DNA of 20,417 bases from Fodinibius sp041642155. Lineage in GTDB: Bacteria > Bacteroidota > Rhodothermia > Balneolales > Balneolaceae. This document shows, piece by piece, positions 1-6,189 of the stretch (positions are counted from its first letter, which is position 1; each line of letters begins with the position of its first letter). The position numbers and the translations under genes were made by a program. The stretch lies in contig NZ_JBEPWZ010000031.1 in the NCBI RefSeq assembly GCF_041642155.1, forward strand, positions 1 through 20,417. Direction: 5' to 3'. The notes beneath the pieces are model-generated. The model had not been told where the DNA came from, made no database searches, and saw nothing but the letters and a program-made list of their open reading frames with translations.

Positions 1-797
1 AGGTAAAGGAATGTGCAGCGCTGTTGCAGCAGCTGGCCAAGAAACAGGACATTACCACGCTTGTTATCGGACACGTTACCAAGGAGGGCAGCATCGCAGG
101 TCCCCGGGTGCTCGAGCACATGGTTGACACCGTGCTGCAGTTCGAGGGGGACAGCAATTACAACTATCGCATGCTGCGGAGCCTGAAAAATCGATTTGGC
201 CCCGCCCAGGAAGTCGGTGTTTTCGAAATGAAAGAATCGGGTTTGGTCGATGTTCTGAATCCCTCGCAGCTGTTTTTATCGGACTACGACAGCAGCGTCA
301 GCGGCAATGCGGTTATCTGTTCTATCGAGGGATCGCGTCCCCTGTTGGTGGAAGTACAGGCACTGACGACTCCCAGCAATTACGGCACGCCGCAGCGCAC
401 GGCCAACGGTTTTGACCACCGGCGCCTGTCACTTTTGTTAGCGGTTCTGGAAAAACGGGGCGGCTACCAGTTTTCGGGACAGGATGTATATCTGAATATT
501 GCGGGGGGACTGAAAGTAAACGATCCCGCGGCAGACCTGGGCGTGATTTGTGCGCTGGTGTCGAGTCTGCTTGACAAGTCGATCAGCAGCAATATTGCCT
601 TTTTGGGAGAGGTGGGATTAGGCGGAGAGATACGTGCCGTTAACAAGGTGGACCAAAGGCTCGGGGAGATACAGAAGCTCGGCTTTAAAAAAGCTCTTAT
701 TCCCCGTGCAAGTACTCCCGAACGGCGTTATAACCTGCGACTGCTGGAGGCATCCAACATTATGGAGGCCATAAAAAAGCCTTTCAGCAAAAGCTAA
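1..797 (+). CDS. radA: DNA repair protein RadA, C-terminal part (5' end outside window)
   Basis: RadA is a RecA-like ATPase that drives branch migration of recombination intermediates in the cytoplasm. The reading frame is open from the window edge (first full codon at 3), so the zinc finger and Walker A region lie outside. Visible are the end of the RecA core with the family stretch GHVTKEG..AGPRVLEHMVDTVL, then the RadA-specific KNRFG motif (about 186-200). After it comes the Lon-protease-like C-terminal domain, including LNIAGGLKVNDPAADL and FLGEVGLGGEIRAV. About 265 residues are visible of a protein usually near 455. It converges on rpsU, and its last codons overlap the rpsU terminator hairpin. 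Nothing suggests that the visible part is broken. The identification is secure. Confidence 0.96.
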   Translation, partial: VKECAALLQQLAKKQDITTLVIGHVTKEGSIAGPRVLEHMVDTVLQFEGDSNYNYRMLRSLKNRFGPAQEVGVFEMKESGLVDVLNPSQLFLSDYDSSVSGNAVICSIEGSRPLLVEVQALTTPSNYGTPQRTANGFDHRRLSLLLAVLEKRGGYQFSGQDVYLNIAGGLKVNDPAADLGVICALVSSLLDKSISSNIAFLGEVGLGGEIRAVNKVDQRLGEIQKLGFKKALIPRASTPERRYNLRLLEASNIMEAIKKPFSKS

Positions 798-805
798 AAG
801 GCTTT
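776..805 (-). terminator. Intrinsic terminator of rpsU, overlapping the radA stop
   Basis: AAAGCCTTT (776-784) pairs perfectly with AAAGGCTTT (797-805). Inside, AGC (786-788) pairs with GCT (793-795) around an AAAA loop, with one mismatch between the two stems. Read on the minus strand the hairpin runs directly into TTTTTTAT (771-778), the layout of an intrinsic terminator for rpsU. Read on the plus strand no T-tract follows directly (GTCGAAAAAAA), so it should stop radA transcripts less well. It lies within the last codons and stop of radA. Confidence 0.7.
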
Positions 806-827
806 GTCGAAAAAAATCTGCTCTTTT

Positions 828-1022
828 TTAGTACTGGTGGCGCTCTCGACGGCGTTGTTCACGAATACTTTTCTTCAGGGCCTCGCGACGTTCTTTCGAA
901 GGCTTCGTATACTGCTGGCGATCTTTGTATTCGTTTAAAATGCGTGAGCGAGCAACCAGCTTTTTAAAGCGGTTTACCGCTCGATCAATACTCTCGTTAT
1001 CTTTTACTTTAACTCCAACCAT
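828..1022 (-). CDS. rpsU: 30S ribosomal protein S21
   Basis: S21 is a small basic protein of the 30S subunit near the 16S rRNA 3' end, involved in translation initiation. The 64 residues begin MVGVKVKDNESIDRAVNRFK and end in a strongly basic tail with KKSIREQRRRERHQY. Length and composition fit the family, in its Bacteroidota-like form. The ATG is at 1020-1022 and lies in an A/T-rich leader with no clear Shine-Dalgarno sequence. It appears monocistronic: a candidate promoter lies about 40-70 bp upstream and a terminator hairpin lies just past the stop. Confidence 0.96.
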   Translation of the reverse strand: MVGVKVKDNESIDRAVNRFKKLVARSRILNEYKDRQQYTKPSKERREALKKSIREQRRRERHQY

Positions 1023-1057
1023 ATATTATCTATTGTTTTGCTTTTAGTTCAGGGACG

Positions 1058-1091
1058 CGAAATATAAGGATCTTTTGATAAATGTACACAA
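1058..1091 (-). promoter_or_regulatory. Candidate rpsU promoter
   Basis: On the minus strand TATATTTC (1059-1066) matches the Bacteroidota -7 element TAnnTTTG at all but the last base, and TTG lies 22 nt upstream (1089-1091). The same DNA can be read as a sigma-70-like pair, TTGTGT (1086-1091) and TTATAT (1062-1067), with an 18-nt spacer. Its position about 40 bp before the rpsU start is sensible. This is pattern matching only. Confidence 0.4.
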
Positions 1092-1137
1092 TGTCTAACA
1101 AATAAAAACGTGGAATCATTTCGTGGCGGCCGGTGTC

Positions 1138-1199
1138 CGGGTATAGGGTCTTAGCAGCCGTAAAACTCGGGTATAAGGCCCGCGTCACCAAAAAAAAAA
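1138..1199. repeat. Short direct repeat and A10 tract between rpsU and the TIGR02757 gene
   Basis: CGGGTATAGGG (1138-1148) recurs as CGGGTATAAGG (1168-1178), 10 of 11 bases identical with a 30-bp period. A run of ten A residues follows at 1190-1199. On the minus strand this run is T10, about 50 nt past the stop of the TIGR02757 gene. I could not find a convincing stem directly before it, so I do not call a terminator. No gene was seen in 1023-1249. Confidence 0.4.
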
Positions 1200-1249
1200 C
1201 CGGAGGGCGGGGCAGAAGTATGTCATTTTACTTTTTTTATACAAGTACT

Positions 1250-2092
1250 CTATGATGAAAAGGAAGGGTTCAGGAGAAATTGCTCCGGTATGCCTTCTTT
1301 GTCGACCCCCAGCCCGAACAGGGCATAATCGTACTTGGCGGGATCGCTGGGATCCAGCAGACGCAGGGCTTCGGTAAGCTCTCCGACGGCCCACCAGTCG
1401 TTATAGCTGCGGCTGAGCAGTCCCAGTGCCCGTGCCTGCCGGGCCACGTGCACATCCAGGGGGATCATCAGTTCGGAGGGCGTCATAAACTTCATCACTC
1501 CCAGATCAACCGGGCTTCCTTTGCGCACAGCCCAGCGCAGGTACAGGTAGAGCCGCTTGCAGGAGCTCTTTTTATCGGCGTTGGATATATGCTTGTAGGT
1601 ACGCCGCGGCGTTCCGGGCTGAAGGGCGAAAAAATCCTCATGAAAAACAGACATCAGCGGGCGGTCGTTGGCTTTGGCCTTTTTGTAACAGGCTTCCCAA
1701 AAATTTTCAAAAGAACCATGCTTGCGGAGAATGGACTGCAGGATTTTAGTCAGCCACTCCATATCCACCGGCTTGAAAGTACGGTGCTTAAATCCCCGGA
1801 AGCGCCCGGCATAGTTATCGGAATAGTGGGTGATAAAGTCAGTGGGACGATGGTCCATCCGCTCCAGCAGGTCGCGCACTTTGCGAATCACCACGTCCCG
1901 GCGTCCCCATGCCATGGTTGCGGCGAAGAAGCCGGCCAGCAGCTGATCCTCCCTGTCGCTGAAAGCATGCATGAAAAGCACCGGGTCGGAATCGATGTAC
2001 GCCGGTTTTTCAACCCGGTCCACCCATTCGTCGAGGAACGGTTTAAGCTTTTTAATTTCTTTTGATGATCGTTTTCTTAGTTTTTTTGGCAT
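1250..2092 (-). CDS. TIGR02757/DUF2400 family protein, function unknown
   Basis: The 280-residue product matches the conserved bacterial TIGR02757 (DUF2400) family. Typical stretches are DPVLFMHAFSDREDQLLAGF near residues 37-56, RLYLYLRWAVR (180-190), PLDVHVARQARALGL (211-225) and DPAKYDYALFGLGV (250-263). The family resembles helix-hairpin-helix DNA glycosylases in its all-helical layout, but I know of no established activity. No signal peptide or membrane segment is seen, so it is probably cytoplasmic. The ATG (2090-2092) is preceded directly by an in-frame TAA and an A/T-rich leader without a clear ribosome binding site. It lies downstream of mutY on the same strand, separated by a 321-bp gap, so co-transcription with mutY is uncertain. 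Confidence 0.85.
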   Translation of the reverse strand: MPKKLRKRSSKEIKKLKPFLDEWVDRVEKPAYIDSDPVLFMHAFSDREDQLLAGFFAATMAWGRRDVVIRKVRDLLERMDHRPTDFITHYSDNYAGRFRGFKHRTFKPVDMEWLTKILQSILRKHGSFENFWEACYKKAKANDRPLMSVFHEDFFALQPGTPRRTYKHISNADKKSSCKRLYLYLRWAVRKGSPVDLGVMKFMTPSELMIPLDVHVARQARALGLLSRSYNDWWAVGELTEALRLLDPSDPAKYDYALFGLGVDKEGIPEQFLLNPSFSS

Positions 2093-2413
2093 TTAATATG
2101 TATCAATGAAGTTATTATTGGCATTTCTACCCGTCTTCATGACGTCTGTATTCAAGTGTATATTCCATTTATCTCCCCTTATAAACTTTTCAAAACCCAG
2201 GACCTGAATTATGGTAGTTATCCTATCACCCTTATAAGGTATATTACAAGGGTACCCAGAGCAGATACAGAGGACTACAAAAAGGGAGTTCCCTGTTCCT
2301 AAATCGAACCGCTGCATAGGTTCTATACTATGGTTATGTCCGCATGAATAGCAGTCGGACAACGTTTACCGGAACCCGGCGCCTGAGTTTGTCGCCCCTG
2401 ATGAACAGACGAT
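2093..2413 (-). other. 321-bp AT-richer gap with a doubtful 89-codon ORF
   Basis: This gap between mutY and the TIGR02757 gene is visibly more A/T-rich than its neighbours. On the minus strand it holds an 89-codon frame (2362 to 2093) starting at TTG, with N-terminal CYSCGHNH, several further cysteines and no family I recognise. Its TAA directly abuts the ATG of the next gene (TAAATG), which could mean translational coupling or chance. The rare start, the lack of a Shine-Dalgarno sequence and the odd composition argue against a real gene. A 10-bp palindrome CCTTATAAGG (about 2231-2240) is also present. It may be a leader region or a decayed gene. Confidence 0.25.
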
Positions 2414-3514
2414 CTATATTTCCAGCTCCTGTTGTCCCCCGTGCAAATTCATCAGCTTTTCAGTGAGCCTGCGATTGGCTTTGGGAAAAGGGACATCGGC
2501 CAGTTCCTCAATGGAAATCCACCTGACCTCCTGGCTGCTTTGAGGCCTGGGCGTGCCGCTTTGCAGCTCGCACAGGTAGGCGTGCATGGTGATCTTAAAA
2601 TGCGAGTAGGCGTGATCGAGCTTCATGAACGGTTTGACAATGGAAACCTCGACGCCTAATTCCTCGTTCAGCTCTCGCTTGACGGTCTCGGTAAGCTCTT
2701 CACCGGGTTCCTGCTTGCCACCCGGGAATTCCCACAGTCCCCCGAGCATGGCATCATCGGGACGCAGGGCAATGAGTACCCTGTTGTTACTGTCCGGTTT
2801 CATAATGATCCCCACGCCGATATGATGGTGGGGACGCTTTTTCTTTTTTGATTTATAGGGAATTTCATCCATTTTTGCCGTTTTGAAAGCGATGCAGCCT
2901 GCCTGCAGCGGACATTCCCGGCAACCGGGGTTTGAAGGGGTACAGATCGTGGCTCCCAACTCCATGACCGCCTGGTTGAAATCACCGGGACGCTCGCCGG
3001 GAATGAGTTCATCGGCATACTCCTGGATACTGTTTTTGGTTTTGGCTTCGCGCACATTTTCTTCAATGCCGTAATAGCGGCTGAGCACGCGGATGACATT
3101 GCCATCCACCACGGCGTATTTTTTTTGAAAGGCGATGCTCAGGACGGCGGAGGCCGTATAGGGGCCCACGCCCTTTAGTTCGGTAATTTCATCCCAGCTG
3201 TCGGGCACTTTCCCGTCGAATTGTTCGACGACGAGCCTGGCGGCGGAATGAAGGTTTCGTGCACGGCTGTAGTAACCGAGTCCCTCCCAGGCTTTGAGCA
3301 CCTCCTGCTGATCAGCAGCTGCTAAATCATGGACGGTGGGAAAGTGTTCGATAAACCGGTTGTAATAGGGAGTAGCCTGATCGACGCGGGTCTGCTGCAG
3401 CATGATCTCCGAGAGCCATATTTTGTAAGGGTCTCCGCAGTTGCGCCAGGGCATGGTGCGCTTGTTTTGGTCGTACCAGCCGAGCAAGCGAGACTGAAAT
3501 TCATTGTTGTCCAA
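2414..3514 (-). CDS. mutY: A/G-specific adenine glycosylase with complete C-terminal Nudix box
   Basis: MutY removes adenine mispaired with 8-oxoguanine. The 366-residue product has the HhH-GPD glycosylase domain with catalytic Glu36 (LSEIMLQQT), the hairpin GVGPYTASA (115-123) and catalytic Asp137 (VVDGNVIRVL). The 4Fe-4S cysteines are C191, C198, C201 and C207 (C-x6-C-x2-C-x5-C). The C-terminal domain (about 230-355) is unusual: residues 266-288 match the full Nudix consensus G-x5-E-x7-RE-x2-EE-x-G, whereas classical MutY carries a degenerate version. AYSH at 302-305 corresponds to the 8-oxoG-sensing FSH loop. The start is TTG at 3512-3514, because the frame has a stop seven codons upstream and no ATG before the catalytic region. 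It lies 26 bp downstream of the secreted-protein gene, probably in one operon. Confidence 0.95.
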   Translation of the reverse strand: MDNNEFQSRLLGWYDQNKRTMPWRNCGDPYKIWLSEIMLQQTRVDQATPYYNRFIEHFPTVHDLAAADQQEVLKAWEGLGYYSRARNLHSAARLVVEQFDGKVPDSWDEITELKGVGPYTASAVLSIAFQKKYAVVDGNVIRVLSRYYGIEENVREAKTKNSIQEYADELIPGERPGDFNQAVMELGATICTPSNPGCRECPLQAGCIAFKTAKMDEIPYKSKKKKRPHHHIGVGIIMKPDSNNRVLIALRPDDAMLGGLWEFPGGKQEPGEELTETVKRELNEELGVEVSIVKPFMKLDHAYSHFKITMHAYLCELQSGTPRPQSSQEVRWISIEELADVPFPKANRRLTEKLMNLHGGQQELEI

Positions 3515-3540
3515 TGGAATGAAAAAAGATTAACTTGAAA

Positions 3541-5106
3541 TTAATTTGCGGATTCGTCCTGTTTTATATTGTCAACGACGTTGATCGTGACATCCACCGA
3601 AGAGGCCGCTCCATACTGATCCGTTGCGATAACCCGGAAGCTATTCTCTCCCACCTGGCGGGGGGTGGGAGTCCACTGTATTGTTCCCGAGGCCTCGTCA
3701 ATGGTAGCGCCTTTGGGCAGGTTTACCCCCAGATACCGGATAAGGTCTTTGTTTATTCCGTCCGAGTCGACCGCGTTAAACGGCAGAGAAAAGGGTTCCC
3801 CGACGGGAATACTGACGGGTCGAACCGGTGTGAAGCGGGGGGGCGCATTGAAAGAGCGCACGTTGATGTTAAAACGGGCGCTCGAGCTGCGTCCGTCGCT
3901 GGTAGAAGCGATAATTTCCACCCGGTGGGAGCCCACATCGTCGGAAGAGGGCACCCAGTAGAAACTTTGTCCCCGCACTTCAGCGTCAGGGATATCCGGA
4001 GACTGGTAGGTAAACCGGACGTCCCCGGCGGATATGTCGCCTTCAATCCGGATCGGAAAGATCAGCGGTTTGGAGTGCGGGATGGTATAGTTGGGGATTT
4101 CCCGAAGGGCAAAATCACCCCCGGTTTTTTTTGATATACCGACAGCATTATCGTCAGCATTTGACAGTTCCGGAGCGTTTATTTTAGTGATCTGTCCATA
4201 TTCGCTGATCCAAAGATGGCCCTTGGTAAGGGCCATATGGTTGCCGGCCTGTTCATCCTCTTTCCAGAGTTCAGGGCTGCGGCTTTTATAGGAGGTCCAG
4301 AGCCGGTCGGAGGTTCCTTTGATGATAAGCCAGTCGTCCCACGCCACGATATCCCTAATTCTTTCCCCGATATTCCCCAGTTTTGAAAGATCACTGTTAT
4401 TGCCGATTTCAAATATATTGCCGTTGCTGTCCGAACCGTACAGGGTGCCTCCGGTCAGGAACAGGTCCGTGAGAGTTTCTGATAGATCGAGGGAACGGGT
4501 CAGTGAAATAGTATCGTCATTGCGGTCGAACAAAAAAAGTTGTTGATTGTCGCTGAGTGCAAAAAGTCGATTAGCGGTTCCCGCCAGGCTGATAATGTCG
4601 CGTCCCTTCAGTTCAGTGGAATCAATAAAGTTAATCCCGGAATCCACGGCAGATGAAGTTTCGAGCGATAGTATACCGATGCCACGGCTGCCCAGAGCAA
4701 CATAGAGCTGCTGTCCCATTCGTTTGACGTCGAGGGGACGGGCAGGAAGATCCGTGGAGGAATACACGCCCAGCACGGAAGTAGGTTCAAGCACCGTGAG
4801 CCGGGGACCCTCGCCAAACAGGTAGGCAAAGCGGATATCGGCGATTACCTTGTTGCCCCGGCGTTGCATACCGGTAGACGAGTACAACCATTGTAGCGAG
4901 TCGGCCCGGGAACGAAAAACGGCCATCCCCTCGGTTTCTGAGAGCACATAAAAGTGAGCCGGAGAGCTGGCCATCGCAACGACCGAGGGCACATTCATGA
5001 CGAATGAGTAATCTTTTTCCAGGTTGTGCTGGGCATGCAGTGTGTGGGTAGTTGACAGCAGTAAAAAAGCAAGAGCAAAAAAGTTCCTGATATTGATATA
5101 TCTCAT
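3541..5106 (-). CDS. Secreted beta-propeller-like protein with C-terminal Ig-like domains
   Basis: No characterised homologue is recognised for this 521-residue protein. Residues 1-25 form a Sec signal peptide (basic start, core FFALAFLLL) with likely signal peptidase I cleavage at LHA|Q. Residues about 30-325 hold repeated short beta motifs such as LYVALGSRGIGILSL and LFALSDNQQLFLFD, resembling a WD/YVTN or two-component-regulator type propeller. Two Ig/cadherin-like domains follow (about 329-419 and 420-512). The second has the putative-Ig (He_PIG) signature GATIDEASGTIQWTPT. No lipobox or type IX sorting domain is evident. The predicted location is periplasm or outside. The gene starts 6 bp after the SDR gene stop, so the two are co-transcribed, but no functional link is visible. 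Confidence 0.85.
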   Translation of the reverse strand: MRYINIRNFFALAFLLLSTTHTLHAQHNLEKDYSFVMNVPSVVAMASSPAHFYVLSETEGMAVFRSRADSLQWLYSSTGMQRRGNKVIADIRFAYLFGEGPRLTVLEPTSVLGVYSSTDLPARPLDVKRMGQQLYVALGSRGIGILSLETSSAVDSGINFIDSTELKGRDIISLAGTANRLFALSDNQQLFLFDRNDDTISLTRSLDLSETLTDLFLTGGTLYGSDSNGNIFEIGNNSDLSKLGNIGERIRDIVAWDDWLIIKGTSDRLWTSYKSRSPELWKEDEQAGNHMALTKGHLWISEYGQITKINAPELSNADDNAVGISKKTGGDFALREIPNYTIPHSKPLIFPIRIEGDISAGDVRFTYQSPDIPDAEVRGQSFYWVPSSDDVGSHRVEIIASTSDGRSSSARFNINVRSFNAPPRFTPVRPVSIPVGEPFSLPFNAVDSDGINKDLIRYLGVNLPKGATIDEASGTIQWTPTPRQVGENSFRVIATDQYGAASSVDVTINVVDNIKQDESAN

Positions 5107-5112
5107 AATGTC

Positions 5113-6087
5113 TTATAACCAGTGATGTCGTTGATACCAGTGAATAGTTCGTGACACGCCTTCTTCAAGGGTATATTGGGGAGTGTATCCCAGTTCTTTG
5201 CGGGCCTTATCGCTGGAGCAGGTCCACTCCAGGATCATTTCCTTCGCCTTCTCCCTGTTAAGAACGGGATATATCCCGAAAAATGATGCAGTTTTTTCTA
5301 CCGTACCGGCAATTTTTTTTACGAGACCGGGCTTCAGATAGATCGGAATATTTTTTTTGCCCAGCACCCTGGTGGTCGTTTCCCGTATCTTGTTCCAGGT
5401 ATGCGGGGTGCCATCCGTCAGAAAATAGGTGTGGACGCCCGGCGTTGTCTGCCGGGCCGCTTTCAGGATGCCCTGTACGACATCATCGACGTAGACCATT
5501 GAAATTTCCGGCTTTTCTCCGTCGCCGATGATGGGACAAATGCGCTTGTCGACCATTTTAAAAAAGGAGTAGATCTGATCTTCGCGGGGGCCGTACACGG
5601 CAGGGGGACGTAGAATGGTGATGGAAGTGTCGCTATGGGCAATTTCGTGGATGCGACGTTCCATCTGTTTTTTGGATCGTCCGTACATACTGACCGGTTT
5701 TAACGGGTCTTTTTCGGTGACGGGCCGGCCATTGCTGGGGCCCACCGCCGCCAGGGAAGAGAGCACAATTATTTTTTGGACCCCCGCTTTCTGAGCAACC
5801 CGGATAATATTTTCCGTAGCTTCTACGTTAGCGTGCTCAAGCTCGCGATAAGACGGTGCCATCACGCGTCCGGCAATATGAAAAACGATATCCGTACCCC
5901 GAACAGCATCCCTCAGCGTGGGAAGATCATCCAGGTTCCCCATGACGGGCGTAATGTCTTTACCCTTTAACCATTTTCGGTTGTTGCGAATGAGGCATCG
6001 CACCTCCGAGTAGGTGCTGTGGTCCAGCAGGGCATCCACCAGATGACTTCCAATAAAACCTGTGCCGCCGGTTACGAAGGCTTTCAT
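5113..6087 (-). CDS. Extended SDR, NAD-dependent epimerase/dehydratase family (candidate ketosphinganine/ceramide reductase)
   Basis: This is a cytoplasmic NAD(P)-dependent oxidoreductase of the extended SDR family. The Rossmann motif TGGTGFIGSHL lies near residues 6-16, the Ser of LSSLAAVG near 110 and the catalytic pair Y135/K139 in SMYGRSKKQ. The C-terminal half (ILRPPAVYGPRE, YVDDVVQGI) binds the substrate. At 324 residues it resembles dihydroflavonol-reductase or 3-beta-HSD-like members, and the exact substrate cannot be read from the sequence. The frame extends one codon to a TTG at 6090, but the adjacent ATG at 6087 is the better start. It is divergent from the glycosyltransferase/SPT genes. 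Because the ceramide reductase of Caulobacter is annotated in this same epimerase family, that role is a reasonable but unproven inference. Confidence 0.9.
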   Translation of the reverse strand: MKAFVTGGTGFIGSHLVDALLDHSTYSEVRCLIRNNRKWLKGKDITPVMGNLDDLPTLRDAVRGTDIVFHIAGRVMAPSYRELEHANVEATENIIRVAQKAGVQKIIVLSSLAAVGPSNGRPVTEKDPLKPVSMYGRSKKQMERRIHEIAHSDTSITILRPPAVYGPREDQIYSFFKMVDKRICPIIGDGEKPEISMVYVDDVVQGILKAARQTTPGVHTYFLTDGTPHTWNKIRETTTRVLGKKNIPIYLKPGLVKKIAGTVEKTASFFGIYPVLNREKAKEMILEWTCSSDKARKELGYTPQYTLEEGVSRTIHWYQRHHWL

Positions 6088-6096
6088 CAAATTTTG

Positions 6097-6104
6097 TATA
6101 TTTG
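6097..6104 (+). promoter_or_regulatory. -7 promoter element (TAnnTTTG) for the glycosyltransferase operon
   Basis: TATATTTG is a perfect match to the Bacteroidota -7 element TAnnTTTG. Upstream, TTA at 6072-6074 is a weak -33 candidate with a 22-nt spacer. Transcription would start near 6110, about 80 nt before the first glycosyltransferase ATG. The element is seen directly; its use is inferred. Confidence 0.45.
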
Positions 6105-6112
6105 GTGACTAA

Positions 6113-6127
6113 GTTAACTTTGTTAAC
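6113..6127. promoter_or_regulatory. GTTAAC-TTT-GTTAAC inverted repeat, possible operator
   Basis: Two copies of the self-complementary hexamer GTTAAC are separated by TTT, giving a dyad of 15 bp. It lies just after the predicted plus-strand transcription start and within the minus-strand leader, between the two opposed -7 elements. A regulator bound here could affect both directions. No regulator gene is nearby. Confidence 0.35.
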
Positions 6128-6153
6128 CCAAGTAAAACGGATGGGTTCAGCTG

Positions 6154-6161
6154 CAAAGATA
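6154..6161 (-). promoter_or_regulatory. -7 promoter element (TAnnTTTG) for the SDR/mutY operon
   Basis: Minus-strand TATCTTTG matches TAnnTTTG perfectly. Nineteen nt upstream is TTTTCC (6181-6186), a partial -33 element. The start would fall near 6148, giving a leader of about 60 nt before the SDR ATG. The predicted plus and minus transcripts overlap for roughly 40 nt. Confidence 0.45.
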
Positions 6162-6189
6162 CAAATCTCAATGATGCATTGGAAAATTT

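Noticed and set aside
1138..1178. Two spaced 11-bp repeats as the start of a CRISPR array
   Set aside because: Only two short imperfect copies are present, with no longer array and no cas genes.
1185..1249. T10 tract (minus strand) as terminator of the TIGR02757 gene
   Set aside because: No stable stem directly precedes the T-run; the G/C-rich segment before it does not fold on itself.
1280..2065. 261-codon plus-strand frame
   Set aside because: It is antisense to the TIGR02757 gene, shows no family features, and the minus-strand frame is clearly the real gene.
3535..4134. 199-codon plus-strand frame
   Set aside because: It is antisense to the secreted propeller/Ig gene, which has a convincing signal peptide and domains.
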